From: Alphaproteobacteria bacterium
Lineage (GTDB): Bacteria; Pseudomonadota; Alphaproteobacteria; UBA7985; JAUIBT01
Assembly (NCBI GenBank): GCA_030428255.1
Contig: JAUIBT010000012.1
Location: 43,366 to 107,365 of the forward strand
Direction: 5' to 3'
Length of the DNA stretch: 64,000 nucleotides
In this document: piece by piece, positions 36,745 to 45,861 of the stretch
Position numbering within the stretch: position 1 is the first letter of the stretch
How the letters are laid out: each line of letters begins with the position of its first letter
Notes under the pieces: model-generated
Databases searched by the model: none
What the model was told of the DNA's origin: nothing
Seen by the model: only the letters and a program-made list of their open reading frames with translations
Made by a program: the position numbers and the translations under genes

Positions 36745-38688
36745 ATGCCCAAGCCAACTGCTCCCCTGTTGCCCAACTTGGGCCTGCGCCCCTCGAAAGC
36801 CGCGCGGCCAAACCGGGGAGCGAGCCTTGCGGCTCTGGCCATCATGCCGCTGATGGCGCTGCCTCTGGTCCTGTCCGTCGCGAGCACCGAGCTGCACGCG
36901 CAAACAGAAGCGCCCGGCGGAGCTGCCCAGATCGGCAACCCGCTGGACCCAGCAGACTTTCAACTCAATTCCGATATCGAACAGCCGTTGCCGCAGCTTG
37001 GCGGAGCGCTGGAAGCCGGTGTTACGGACGTTGGCGACTACCTGGGCGCATTGCTGGCACGTGACGAACGCGACCTGCGCAAAGCGATCTCGCTGCTGAT
37101 CCCGCTGGTTGAGCGCAATCCCGAGCGCATGGAGCTAGTGATCATGTTGCATGATTTCTTGGCTGCCGAGGGGCGCTATGATGAGGCAGGGCCGCTCGCG
37201 CGCCGTTTGATCGACGAACGCGACGAGCAAGACGAAGACGCGCGCCGCACGCTTTACTATGTGGCGATGAAGGACGGCGATTACGCGCAGGCCCTGGAGC
37301 AGGCGGAAGTCTGGCAAGACCGGGGCTTGGCCAGCATCCTGCGTCCCTTCGCTTTGGCATGGGCCCACATTGGCGCTGGCGACAGCCAGGCCGCACAAGA
37401 CGCTTTGGCTCCGGCGATGGAAGACGAAGGATCTGGCGACTTTGCGACCTCGCTGAGCGCGATTGCCTTGTGGGTCGCAGGTGATCGTGCAGGCGCTGTC
37501 CAGCGCTATTTGGATCACATCACCCAGGCGAGCCGCCCCGCGACGGTGCGCGATACAGAGTTGGCACTCTTGGCCTTCGCCGAGGCGGGTAGCAGCGCGC
37601 AACAAGAGGCGCTGTTGGCGGCGCTGAACCCGGATGTGTTGGACCTGCCATCCATCAAGCGTTTGGTCGAGAGCATGCAGGCCGGCGAGGAGTTGGCCTT
37701 CCCCATTACAACGCCTCAACAGGCCGCCGCAGAAGTTCTTGAGCGTCTGGCCACGCATTTTAGCCAAGATGAACTGGGCAGCGAAGTGGCCTTGGGTTTG
37801 GCGGGTGCCGCACTGTTTTTGCAGCCCGAAAACGCCGATGCGCGCTTGGTGCGCGGCGAACTCTATGCCGATCGTGGGCTCTATGACTACGCCATCGAGG
37901 ATTATGTGAAAGTGCAGGGCAGCGACAGCAAGGTCTACGCTGCTGACTTTGATCGTGCTCAGGCGCTACGCAATCTGGAGCGCGACGACGAAGCCTTGGC
38001 GCTGTTGGAAGATCTGGCCGAGCGCGATCCCACACGCTGGCGCGCCCTGGAGCTGAAAGCTGACTATCTGCGTGCTGACAAGCGCTCGCAAGAGGCGGTC
38101 GAGGCCTATGCCCGCGCTGAAGAGCGCTTGCTCAAGCTGGGCGAACCGGCTGCCAACGCGTGGCGCTTCTACTACGCTTGGGGCATCGCCTATGACCAAT
38201 TGGACGACTGGCCCAAGGCCGAAGCCATGTTCCAACGGTCTTTGGAGCTGGACCCCGATCAACCAAATGTCTTGAATTATCTCGCCTATTCTTGGGTGGA
38301 CCGCGGCTTTGAAGACAAGTTTGAGGATGCTTTGGCCAAGCTTGAGAGGGCCGTTGATGCGCGTCCGAATTCGGGCTTCATCGTCGATTCCTTGGCCTGG
38401 GTGCTCTATAAGCTGGGCCACCACGAAGAAGCGCTGGGCCATATGGAACGTGCGGTCGAACTCATGCCCGCTGATCCTGTGCTCAACGACCACCTGGGCG
38501 ATGTTTACTGGGTCAACGACCGTCGCGAAGAAGCTGAGTTTCAGTGGCGCCGCGCATTGTCCTTTGATCCCAGCGATAAGGACCGCGCGCGTATTGAGCT
38601 GAAGCTGAAAATCGGCCTGGATCGCGTCGAGGCGCAAGAAGCTGCAGAGGCCGCCGAGGCTCAGAGCAACCAAAGCGACGGTTCTTAA
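36745..38688 (+). CDS. TPR-repeat protein, exported
   Basis: 647 residues. A long positively charged N-terminus and hydrophobic stretch ending in LHAQ (about residue 52) look like a signal sequence. Most of the chain is tetratricopeptide-like helices, clearest from about 350 onward (e.g. ALELKADYLRADKRSQEAVE, AEAMFQRSLELDPDQPNVLN). It probably scaffolds other envelope proteins in the periplasm. It lies between the ETF-QO gene and ispE on the same strand, an arrangement conserved in related alphaproteobacteria as far as I recall. Confidence 0.8.
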   Translation: MPKPTAPLLPNLGLRPSKAARPNRGASLAALAIMPLMALPLVLSVASTELHAQTEAPGGAAQIGNPLDPADFQLNSDIEQPLPQLGGALEAGVTDVGDYLGALLARDERDLRKAISLLIPLVERNPERMELVIMLHDFLAAEGRYDEAGPLARRLIDERDEQDEDARRTLYYVAMKDGDYAQALEQAEVWQDRGLASILRPFALAWAHIGAGDSQAAQDALAPAMEDEGSGDFATSLSAIALWVAGDRAGAVQRYLDHITQASRPATVRDTELALLAFAEAGSSAQQEALLAALNPDVLDLPSIKRLVESMQAGEELAFPITTPQQAAAEVLERLATHFSQDELGSEVALGLAGAALFLQPENADARLVRGELYADRGLYDYAIEDYVKVQGSDSKVYAADFDRAQALRNLERDDEALALLEDLAERDPTRWRALELKADYLRADKRSQEAVEAYARAEERLLKLGEPAANAWRFYYAWGIAYDQLDDWPKAEAMFQRSLELDPDQPNVLNYLAYSWVDRGFEDKFEDALAKLERAVDARPNSGFIVDSLAWVLYKLGHHEEALGHMERAVELMPADPVLNDHLGDVYWVNDRREEAEFQWRRALSFDPSDKDRARIELKLKIGLDRVEAQEAAEAAEAQSNQSDGS

Positions 38689-38706
38689 AGGTCTTGGGAC
38701 TTGCGC

Positions 38707-39621
38707 ATGCAAGACACCGGCGCCGCGCTCCAGGTCTTTGCGCCAGCTAAGATCAATCTCTATCTGCACATAACGGGTCAGCGCGCGGACGGCTATCATA
38801 CGCTTGATAGCCTGTTCGTGTTTGCCGAGAGTCTTGGCGATCGCCTGCGCTTGGAGCCTGGCCACAGCTTTGGCTTCGCGATGGAGGGACCAGGCGCTAC
38901 AAGTCTGGCCGCCGAGGCCTGGCGCAGCAATCTGGTGGTGCGCGCTGCCTTGGGCTATTGGCGGGCACTCGGCCGCACGGGCGAGCCGCCGGTCATGCTC
39001 ACCCTGACCAAGACCTTACCAGTGGCGGCGGGTTTGGGGGGCGGTTCCAGCGACGCTGCGGCTTGCCTGAAGGCTATGGCCCACCTGTATGGGCCGCTGC
39101 AAGACCCGGCGGCACTCCAGGCCTTGGCCCTGAGCCTGGGCGCGGATCTGCCCGCATGCCTGGCCGCGCGGGCGCAGTGGGTCACTGGGATCGGCGAGCT
39201 GTGCCAGCCCTTGGGTGCGGCTTGGCCGGGCCTTCATGCGGTGGTGGTGCAACCGGGCCGAGCGCTTTCGACCCCAGCGGTTTTCAAAGCCCGTCAGAGC
39301 ATCAGCGGATCGGCCGCTTTTTCGCAGCCCAGGCCCCGCCCGGCGTTCAGCGCGGACAGACCGGCAGACGCGCAAGCCTGGCGTGCGTGGCTGGCAGAGC
39401 AGGGCAACGATCTGCAGGCCGCAGCCTTGCATCTAGAGCCTTCAATTGCTGTGGTTTTGGACGCGCTGGTTCAGCAAGACGGCTGTCGTTTGGCGCGCCT
39501 GTCCGGCAGCGGCGCGTCCTGTTTCGGCTTGTTTGACACCGCTGAAGAGAGCCGGATGGCCGCCGCCGCTTTGGCGGCTGACCATCCTGGCTGGTGGGTC
39601 GGTGCTAGCCGCTTGGTCTAG
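38707..39621 (+). CDS. ispE: 4-diphosphocytidyl-2-C-methyl-D-erythritol kinase
   Basis: 304 residues from the ATG at 38707; a TTG two codons earlier is also in frame. The GHMP-kinase signature LPVAAGLGGGSSDAAACLKA lies near residue 103, and APAKINLYLHITGQRADGYH is the IspE N-terminal block; the C-terminal GSGASCFGLF is motif 3. It phosphorylates CDP-methylerythritol in the MEP isoprenoid pathway. The TAG stop lies inside the first of two 13-nt repeats shared with the convergent amt gene. Confidence 0.95.
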   Translation: MQDTGAALQVFAPAKINLYLHITGQRADGYHTLDSLFVFAESLGDRLRLEPGHSFGFAMEGPGATSLAAEAWRSNLVVRAALGYWRALGRTGEPPVMLTLTKTLPVAAGLGGGSSDAAACLKAMAHLYGPLQDPAALQALALSLGADLPACLAARAQWVTGIGELCQPLGAAWPGLHAVVVQPGRALSTPAVFKARQSISGSAAFSQPRPRPAFSADRPADAQAWRAWLAEQGNDLQAAALHLEPSIAVVLDALVQQDGCRLARLSGSGASCFGLFDTAEESRMAAAALAADHPGWWVGASRLV

Positions 39622-39636
39622 CCCTTTGGTCTAGCC
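39613..39636. repeat. 13-nt period repeat providing stops for ispE and amt
   Basis: TTGGTCTAGCC occurs at 39613-39623 and again at 39626-39636, 13 nt apart. The CTAG of the first copy is the ispE stop on the plus strand, and the CTAG of the second is the amt stop on the minus strand. Confidence 0.85.
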
Positions 39637-40821
39637 GTTGGACTCGCCGTGCGAGGCCAAATCCAAGCCCTGATCTTCTTCTTCATCGTCAACGCGAAGG
39701 CCAAGCAGAGCGCGCAGGCCCAGGACCAGCGGCACGGTGATGATCAACGTATAGCCGCCGACAACCAAGACCGAGATGAGCTGACCGATAAAGCTGGCGT
39801 CGCCGATGCCCTGTCCGCCAAAGACGCTGGCACCCACCAAGGGCGCGAGCAAAGCGCCCAGCATGCCGCCGATGCCGTGAACCGCGAAGACATCCAAGCT
39901 GTCGTCGATCTTCATCAAGCCTTTGACCCAACCACAGGCCAAGTTACAGATGACGCCGGACAAGAGGCCCAACACCAGCGCTCCGGGCACGCCCACAACG
40001 CCCGCCGCGGGGGTGACGGTGGCCAGGCCCGCGACCATGCCGGTCACCGCGCCGATCAGCGTTGCCTTGCCAAAGCGAATCACATCCAGGGCCACCCAGG
40101 CGATGATCGCCGTGGCCGCAGAGATGTGCGTGACCAGCGCGGCATTGGCCGCTCCGCCGTCGGCTGCCAACTGAGAGCCGCCGTTAAAGCCAAACCATCC
40201 AACCCACAGCAGGCCCGCGCCGACGGCGGTCAAGACAGGCGAGTGCGGCGGGATCAGCTTTTTTGGAAAACCGCGCCGCGCGCCCAAGAAAAAGGCGATC
40301 ACCAAAGCCGACAGACCAGCGGTCTCGTGAACCACCAAGCCACCGGCAAAATCGATTGTGGAAAACTGGCTCGCCAAGAAGCCGCCGCCCCAGATCCAAT
40401 GCACAACCGGCGCATAGACCAGCAGCCCCCACAGGGCGGAAAACGCCACCACAAAGCTGAACTTGATGCGCTCGACAAAGGCACCGATGATCAGCGCTGG
40501 TGTGATGATGGCGAAGGTCATTTGAAACAGGACAAAGGCGGGCTCCGGGATGCTGCCGGTCAGGCTGTCGGGCCCCACGCCAAGCAACAAGGCCTTACCC
40601 AGTCCGCCAATCACCGCGCCGCCGCCGTCAAAGGCCAGGCTGTAGCCCAGCAGAACCCACAGGACCGAGGCCAGTGCGGCAATGCTGAAGCACTGCATAA
40701 AGATCGAAATAACGTTCTTGACCCGCACCAAGCCGCCGTAGAACAGCGCCAATCCCGGCAAGGTCATCATGAGGACCAAGGCTGACGCCGTTAAGATCCA
40801 GGCTGTATCTGCTGCATTCAT
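39631..40821 (-). CDS. amt: Ammonium transporter
   Basis: 396 residues and about 11 membrane spans. The pore His pair is visible in VVHETAGLSALV and FAVHGIGGMLGALL, and GLALFYGGLVRVKN is the N-terminal signature. The C-terminus ends in EDQGLDLASHGESNG, the conserved tail that GlnK-type PII proteins contact in this family. No glnK is adjacent, unlike the usual glnK-amt pair. It lacks an obvious cleavable signal peptide. Expression is probably nitrogen-controlled, but I could not find a clean GG-N10-GC sigma54 promoter upstream. Confidence 0.94.
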   Translation of the reverse strand: MNAADTAWILTASALVLMMTLPGLALFYGGLVRVKNVISIFMQCFSIAALASVLWVLLGYSLAFDGGGAVIGGLGKALLLGVGPDSLTGSIPEPAFVLFQMTFAIITPALIIGAFVERIKFSFVVAFSALWGLLVYAPVVHWIWGGGFLASQFSTIDFAGGLVVHETAGLSALVIAFFLGARRGFPKKLIPPHSPVLTAVGAGLLWVGWFGFNGGSQLAADGGAANAALVTHISAATAIIAWVALDVIRFGKATLIGAVTGMVAGLATVTPAAGVVGVPGALVLGLLSGVICNLACGWVKGLMKIDDSLDVFAVHGIGGMLGALLAPLVGASVFGGQGIGDASFIGQLISVLVVGGYTLIITVPLVLGLRALLGLRVDDEEEDQGLDLASHGESNG

Positions 40822-41075
40822 TGTTTATCCCCTTTCTTCGTCGTATCAGGCGCGGCCTGCTCTTGATGCCAGACGCCCCACATGCTGCAGCCAGTGCCTC
40901 AAAATTGCACATGAAGGAAGAAGGTTTGCTTGCGATGGTGAAAATTTAATCGCAAAGTCCAGAGTCTGGGCAGCATTTTGCTCAAATTTCAGACCTTCTG
41001 CTGTGGTACTTGCCAGAGATGGGCTGCTTCGTCTAAGCAGGCTGCCGGTCTTTTAGCCCTTGGACGGAGGATTCC

Positions 41076-41363
41076 ATGCTCTATAGCTTTTATGCGCTGG
41101 ACAAAGACGGCGCGCTCGAACTGCGAAAAGAAACCCGCGCTGCGCACCTGGATCACTTGGCGGCTGCCAGCAACTTTAATTTGCGCGTCGTTGCCGGGTC
41201 GCCCATGCTGAACGAGGCAGGCGACATGTTTGGCTCGCTGGTGGTGGTCGACGCCGACAGTCGCGCAGATGTTGAGGCCTTCTTTGCCGCCGATCCTTAC
41301 CGGCTGGCGGGGCTGTTCGCTGAGACCCGCATTGCGACCGTTCTCGACAATTTTGTGAAATAA
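41076..41363 (+). CDS. YciI-like (YCII-domain) small protein
   Basis: 95 residues of the ferredoxin-like YCII fold: [19 protein letters not shown], with the conserved RaAHLdHL helix and [20 protein letters not shown]. Some relatives are dehydrochlorinases or have unknown catalytic roles using a His-Asp pair. It is preceded by GGAGGA and followed 5 nt later by pyrC, so it is co-translated with dihydroorotase. No specific role is known. Confidence 0.85.
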   Translation: MLYSFYALDKDGALELRKETRAAHLDHLAAASNFNLRVVAGSPMLNEAGDMFGSLVVVDADSRADVEAFFAADPYRLAGLFAETRIATVLDNFVK

Positions 41364-41368
41364 CCGTC

Positions 41369-42442
41369 ATGACCGCTTCAGCTTCAGTTTCGCGCTTGCG
41401 CCTGCGTCAGCCCGACGACTGGCATTTGCATCTGCGCGATGGCGCTATGTTGGCGGCGGTGACACCTGAAACGACGCGCCACTTTGGTCGGGCGATTATC
41501 ATGCCCAACCTGGTGCCGCCGGTGGTGACGAGCGACCAGGCAGCGGCCTACCACGCGCGCATCTTGGCGGCACGCCCTGAGGGCAGCGCTTTCGAGCCGC
41601 TAATGACGCTCTATTTGACCGAGGGGAGCCAGCCCGAGGATCTGCGCCGCGGCGTTGAGTGCGGGCTGATCAAGGCTGTCAAGCTCTATCCCGCAGGAGC
41701 GACGACCAACTCGGAGTCTGGCGTGCGTGATTTCGACAAAGCCATGCCCGTGCTGGAGACCTTGGCCGAACTGGGCGTACCGCTGTGTGTCCACGGTGAG
41801 GTCACCGATCCAGACATCGATATTTTCGACCGTGAGGCGGTCTTCATTGACCGGGTTTTAGACCCGCTGCGTCGGCGGTTGCCTCACCTGCGCGTCATTA
41901 TGGAACACGTCACCACGCGACAAGGCGTTGACTATGTGCGCAGCGCCGAACAGGGGTTGGCGGCGACGCTGACCACCCACCACCTGATTATCAATCGCAA
42001 TCACCTGCTGGTCGGTGGGGTCAAGCCGCACTACTATTGCCTGCCGGTTGCCAAGCGCGAAGAGCACCGCCTGGCTTTGGTCGCAGCCGCAACCTCGGGC
42101 GATGGGCGCTTTTTCCTTGGCACGGACTCCGCACCGCACGCGACCCACAACAAGGAAGCGGCCTGCGGATGTGCGGGCATCTTTACAGCGCCCAACACGA
42201 TGAGCTGTTTGGCGCATGTGTTTGAGGCTGAAGGGGCTTTGGATAAACTGGAGGCTTTCACCAGCCTCAGCGGCCCTGCCTTCTATGGCTTGCCGGCGAA
42301 TGAGGCTTGGCTGACGCTGGTAAAGCGGCCGGAGCCGGTGTCCTATCCAGCGCGTGTGTCTGTGGCGGAAGGTCAAACCGTGACGGTCTTTGACCCTGGC
42401 TTCCCGTTGTTTTGGGACGTTGAGAGCATTATGCCTTCATAA
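41369..42442 (+). CDS. pyrC: Dihydroorotase, class II
   Basis: 357 residues, the E. coli-type PyrC length. Metal ligands are visible: DWHLHLRDG near the N-terminus, the carbamylated Lys in [24 protein letters not shown] and the catalytic Asp in [14 protein letters not shown]. It forms dihydroorotate from carbamoyl-aspartate in pyrimidine synthesis. It follows the YciI-like gene directly and is closed by a bidirectional hairpin. Confidence 0.96.
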   Translation: MTASASVSRLRLRQPDDWHLHLRDGAMLAAVTPETTRHFGRAIIMPNLVPPVVTSDQAAAYHARILAARPEGSAFEPLMTLYLTEGSQPEDLRRGVECGLIKAVKLYPAGATTNSESGVRDFDKAMPVLETLAELGVPLCVHGEVTDPDIDIFDREAVFIDRVLDPLRRRLPHLRVIMEHVTTRQGVDYVRSAEQGLAATLTTHHLIINRNHLLVGGVKPHYYCLPVAKREEHRLALVAAATSGDGRFFLGTDSAPHATHNKEAACGCAGIFTAPNTMSCLAHVFEAEGALDKLEAFTSLSGPAFYGLPANEAWLTLVKRPEPVSYPARVSVAEGQTVTVFDPGFPLFWDVESIMPS

Positions 42443-42447
42443 AGCAA

Positions 42448-42479
42448 AGCCTGACCCATCGCGACAGATCGGTCAGGCT
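42448..42479. terminator. Bidirectional terminator between pyrC and the cupredoxin gene
   Basis: AGCCTGACC (42448-42456) pairs perfectly with GGTCAGGCT (42471-42479). On the minus strand the stem is followed by TTGCTTT, so it should terminate the cupredoxin gene best. Both flanking genes converge here. Confidence 0.7.
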
Positions 42480-42492
42480 CGCCGTTGGCAGC

Positions 42493-42942
42493 TTACTTCA
42501 CCGTGATGGGGACGTGCATACCGGCTTCGCGGTGGCCTGGCAGTTCGCAGGACATCTCGCCTTCGTCAACGGTCTGGACCGGAACCAGGTACCAATCTGC
42601 GGCAGCGCCTGGGCCGACTTCGACTTCGCGGATCGCGCCTTTGATCTCAGAGATCAGACCCCCGTTCTCGTCAAGAATTTCAATCTTGCGGGTGAAGCTG
42701 GCTTCGCCCAGTGCATTGAGCGCCAGCTCGTGCTTGAACTCATCGGTGTTGAAGATGTGCAGCTTGTAGGCTTGGCCGGTTACGAACTCAGTCATGGAAG
42801 GCTTGATATACATGCCGTCATCGTTTTGGCCCAGCTCGACATCAACGGTGATAACGTTGGCCCTGCTTAGGTCGCCTTCTGCAAAGGCAAGCCCGCTGCT
42901 AAGTCCAAGGACGGCCAAGGTGGTCATCGCAATTTTCTTCAT
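42493..42942 (-). CDS. Periplasmic cupredoxin-like copper protein
   Basis: 149 residues with a signal peptide (MKKIAMTTLAVLGLSSGLA ending FAEG). Copper ligands of a blue-copper fold are present: His in DEFKHELAL, then Cys, His and Met in SCELPGHREAGMH. The CxxxxHxxxxM spacing is that of plastocyanin/azurin-type sites. It likely shuttles electrons or binds copper in the periplasm. It stands alone and has a potential FNR-type box about 100 nt upstream. Confidence 0.85.
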   Translation of the reverse strand: MKKIAMTTLAVLGLSSGLAFAEGDLSRANVITVDVELGQNDDGMYIKPSMTEFVTGQAYKLHIFNTDEFKHELALNALGEASFTRKIEILDENGGLISEIKGAIREVEVGPGAAADWYLVPVQTVDEGEMSCELPGHREAGMHVPITVK

Positions 42943-43278
42943 GTTTCCTCTCCTGCAATTTGGTTAATGCAAGGCTAGCAATGCTCGGATTTGTAAGAAC
43001 ATCAATGGCTAACGAAACTATAACTGGCGGATGATCTAGCTCATATGACCTAAGTCAAATGCCCAAGTGACCTCTGTTACATCAGAAAACACGGCACAGT
43101 CGCGGTCGTTGCAAAATTTGGACAATTTCTTTTGCTCGCTTTCACTGCCTGTGTCGATTTGCGGGACGCGTTCGAGCGATTGGATCGCATCTTTGTGCGG
43201 ACCGCTTGTCACATGACAGGTGTCACGGGTGACGTATTGACCTGGGTTTATGACTGCCAGCTTGCACAGCTTCGCAGA
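42943..43278. promoter_or_regulatory. Regulatory intergenic region upstream of the cupredoxin gene
   Basis: 336 nt without a gene. It contains an FNR/CRP-like site, which on the minus strand reads TTGAC-TTAG-GTCAT (43058-43045), 103 nt before the cupredoxin start. Two neighbouring palindromes, TGTCACATGACA (43207-43218) and GTCACGGGTGAC (43222-43233), share the TGTCAC half-site and may bind a regulator. A frame opening here runs antisense to the GNAT gene and is not called. Confidence 0.45.
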
Positions 43279-43794
43279 TCAGGCGCTGGTTGGAGGGGAC
43301 CGCTGACCAGACACCAGAGACTTGGCAACCGCATAGTTGTGGACCGCAACGCCTTGGATGTGAAAATCTCGCCGGGTCAGGCAGGTAAATCCGGCGCGCT
43401 GAAACACAGGCAAAGCGGTCTGGCTGGCCTCGGCGGTGAGGCCCGCAAGACCCCCTTGTTTTGCGCAAGCCTCAAGCGCCGCCAACAGGGCTGTGCCGAT
43501 CCCCTGACGCGCGGCCTCAGGCGCAACGTAGAGAAACTGGATGTGCCCATCGGGCCCAAGGTCGCAGAATCCGAGCGGGTCGTCTTGGCTACCCACTGCG
43601 ACAAAGGTCTGCCGCCCATCGCGGTAAGCTGCGGTCAGGTGCTCAAGGCTGGGGCAGCGCGAACGCCAGACTGCCCGGGCCGCAGGGCCGTAGTCGGCGG
43701 CAGCCAAACTATCAATCGCAGCGCAAAAGATCTTGAGCAGGTGGGGAGCATCGCTGGTTTTGAAGGCGCGGATCACCCGCAACGATCGAGCCAT
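43279..43794 (-). CDS. GNAT-family N-acetyltransferase
   Basis: 171 residues. The acetyl-CoA-binding motif VAPEAARQGIGTALLAALE (Q/RxxGxG/A) is clear, preceded by GHIQFLYV on the central strand. No acceptor can be inferred. It begins 12 nt after the methyltransferase stop on the same strand, so the two form an operon. Confidence 0.85.
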   Translation of the reverse strand: MARSLRVIRAFKTSDAPHLLKIFCAAIDSLAAADYGPAARAVWRSRCPSLEHLTAAYRDGRQTFVAVGSQDDPLGFCDLGPDGHIQFLYVAPEAARQGIGTALLAALEACAKQGGLAGLTAEASQTALPVFQRAGFTCLTRRDFHIQGVAVHNYAVAKSLVSGQRSPPTSA

Positions 43795-43806
43795 GGGGCT
43801 ATGGGA

Positions 43807-44448
43807 CTAGGTTGCCAAGCGCCGGTAGACATAGACGCGATAGTCCATGTGGGGCTCGGAACGCGGCAGAGGTTTGAAGGGCGCTGAGATGCTGTGCTCG
43901 CGCAGCAAGCCGTCGGCGATCAAGGTCCCAGCCGCCACGGCGAACTGGCTCTGGTCGAACAGCTTGTCCCAGCCGCAAAACAGCAGCAGCCCGTCCGGGC
44001 GCAGGATCCGCGCGAACTCATAAAAACAGGTGCCGGTAACGTGCAGCGTCGTGCCGACCATGATCACCGCATCATAGCTGGCAGGCTCGAGCGGCAGCGG
44101 TTGGTTGAGATCGGCTTGCAGCAAGCGGCGGTACAGGCCTTTTCGGTCGGCCTCGGCCAACATGCCCGGCGAAAAATCCAGGCCATCAATCGCGCCGTAG
44201 CCCGCAGCTTGCATGGTCAGGCCGACCAGGCCGGTGCCGCAGCCCGCGTCCAAGATCTCCCGGTCGCGCGCCACCAGTCCGGCCAGTGCTTCCACGCTCT
44301 TGTGGGGCGCGTGATAGTCCTCGCCAGTGGTGATGTCCGCATCATAGTCCCGCGCCCAAAGGTCATAGCGCGCCCGCAGGGTGTCGGGGTCGCCCGCCTC
44401 TAAGGTCCAGTTGATGCGCCCGATGGCGCTGTCCTTACGTTGGCTCAT
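43807..44448 (-). CDS. Class I SAM-dependent methyltransferase
   Basis: 213 residues. Motif I reads ILDAGCGTGLVGLTMQAAGY (near residue 66) and is followed by IDGLDFSPGML and ILRPDGLLLFCGW; the start MSQRKDSAIGRINWTLEAGD resembles WBSCR27-like methyltransferases. Substrate unknown. Its 5' end abuts the 21-bp minisatellite at 44464, which would form part of its leader on the minus strand, and it is followed by the GNAT gene. Confidence 0.85.
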   Translation of the reverse strand: MSQRKDSAIGRINWTLEAGDPDTLRARYDLWARDYDADITTGEDYHAPHKSVEALAGLVARDREILDAGCGTGLVGLTMQAAGYGAIDGLDFSPGMLAEADRKGLYRRLLQADLNQPLPLEPASYDAVIMVGTTLHVTGTCFYEFARILRPDGLLLFCGWDKLFDQSQFAVAAGTLIADGLLREHSISAPFKPLPRSEPHMDYRVYVYRRLAT

Positions 44449-44463
44449 GCGCTGCCTCTCAAT

Positions 44464-44631
44464 TACAATCCGGCTTGGCCGGGGTACAATCCGGCTTGGC
44501 CGGGGTACAATCCGGCGTGGCCGGGGTACAATCCGGCTTGGCCGGGGTACAATCCGGCGTGGCCAGGGTACAATCCGGCTTGGCCGGGGTACAATCCGGC
44601 GTGGCCGGAGTACGATCCGGCGTGGCCGGGG
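44464..44631 (+). repeat. Minisatellite of eight 21-bp units
   Basis: Eight contiguous units that begin TACAATCC and end GGCCGGGG. Units differ at only four positions: T/G at 12, G/A at 18, one G-to-A at 20 and one A-to-G at 4. Because 21 is divisible by 3 and the unit lacks stops, several frames on both strands stay open. In the plus frame starting at a TTG at 44440 it encodes YNPAWPG repeats, and both polymorphic sites 12 and 18 are third-codon positions. No ribosome-binding site precedes that TTG. It lies between the Fe-ADH stop and the methyltransferase start. Confidence 0.95.
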
Positions 44632-44679
44632 AGTGATGCAGCCATGGTAGCGCGGTGAGCGGAGATGGAAAGCCCCGCG

Positions 44680-45825
44680 TTAGAGGGCCGCTTCGAACAA
44701 GCTGGTCAGGTTGCCTGTGGTCAGTTCGATCGGGTTGCCGCCGCAAGACGGGTCGATGATCGCGCCTTCGACCAGCGTTGGGATGGCGTCTTGAGTGACG
44801 CCCAGTGCGGCCAGGCCGCCCGGGATGCCCAGCGCATCATTCAACTGCTGCACATAGTCTTGGAAGCCAGAAAAGCCGCCAGCAATACCTAGATAGTGCG
44901 CAGCGTCGGTGAAGCGATTTGCGATGGCGGAGGCGTTGAAGCGCAAGACGGCGGGCATGCAGACCGCGTTGGTTGTACCGTGGTGGGTGTTGAAGTGGGC
45001 ACCGATGGGGTGGCTCATGGCGTGGATCGCGCCCAGGCCTTTTTGGAAGGCCGTAGCACCCATGGCAGCGGCGACAAGCATCTGCGCGCGCGCCTCAATA
45101 TCAGTGCCGTCGGCATAGGCGCGGGGCAGATACTCCTTCACCAGCCGCATGCCCTCCAGCGCGATGCCTTGCGACATGGGGTGGAAGTGGGGGCTTGAGA
45201 AAGCCTCAACGCAGTGCGCGAAGGCGTCCAGGCCGGTGCCTGCGGTGATGAATTTGGGCATGCCGACGGTCAGCTCGGGATCGGCAATCACCACGCTGGG
45301 CAGCACCTTGGGGTGGAAGATGATCTTCTTGACGTGGGTCTGGCTGTTGGTGATGACGCTGGCTCGGCCCACCTCAGAGCCCGTACCCGCCGTGGTGGGC
45401 ACGGCGACGATGGGGGCGATGGCGTCGGCGTCGGCACGGGTCCACCAGTCGCCGATGTCCTCAAAGTCCCAGACCGGGCGGGTTTGGCCCGCCATGAAGG
45501 CCACCATCTTGCCCAGGTCCAAGCCCGAGCCGCCGCCGAAAGCGATCACACCGTCGTGGCCGCCCGCCTTGTAGGCCGCGACCCCGGCCTCCAGGTTGAT
45601 TTCATTGGGGTTGGCGTCCACCTCGCCGAACAGCCCGCGCCCCAGACCGGCCGCCTCCATGATGTCGAGGGCGTTTTGGGTGATGGGCAGACCGGCAAGG
45701 CCGCGATCAGTGACCAGCAGTGGGCGCTTGATACCGGCTTGTGCGCAGGCGGCGGGCAGCTCCTTGATGCGGCCTGCGCCGAATTTGATGGCCGTGGGAT
45801 AGGACCAGTTTCCGACCAAGTTCAT
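44680..45825 (-). CDS. Iron-containing alcohol dehydrogenase
   Basis: 381 residues of the group III Fe-ADH family. The N-terminal NAD region has AFGGGSGLDLGK, and VPTTAGTGSEVGRASVI is the conserved middle block. Iron ligands are expected from the Asp of LDAFAHCVEA and the His in HAMSHPIGAHFNTHHGT. It would interconvert an alcohol and an aldehyde with NAD(P)H. It follows the aldehyde dehydrogenase gene by 36 nt in the minus-strand catabolic operon, so the pair probably oxidises an alcohol to an acid in two steps. Confidence 0.92.
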   Translation of the reverse strand: MNLVGNWSYPTAIKFGAGRIKELPAACAQAGIKRPLLVTDRGLAGLPITQNALDIMEAAGLGRGLFGEVDANPNEINLEAGVAAYKAGGHDGVIAFGGGSGLDLGKMVAFMAGQTRPVWDFEDIGDWWTRADADAIAPIVAVPTTAGTGSEVGRASVITNSQTHVKKIIFHPKVLPSVVIADPELTVGMPKFITAGTGLDAFAHCVEAFSSPHFHPMSQGIALEGMRLVKEYLPRAYADGTDIEARAQMLVAAAMGATAFQKGLGAIHAMSHPIGAHFNTHHGTTNAVCMPAVLRFNASAIANRFTDAAHYLGIAGGFSGFQDYVQQLNDALGIPGGLAALGVTQDAIPTLVEGAIIDPSCGGNPIELTTGNLTSLFEAAL

Positions 45826-45861
45826 GTGAATGTTTCCTTATCAAACAATATCTTAAGAGGT

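Noticed and set aside
40822..41075. Sigma54 promoter upstream of amt
   Set aside because: GG and GC elements near 40890-40905 do not give the required GG-N10-GC spacing on either strand.
43132..43887. Plus-strand open frame across the GNAT gene
   Set aside because: It is antisense to a clear acetyltransferase and has no recognisable protein features.
44464..44631. CRISPR array at the 21-bp repeats
   Set aside because: Units are directly contiguous without spacers, and no cas genes are nearby.
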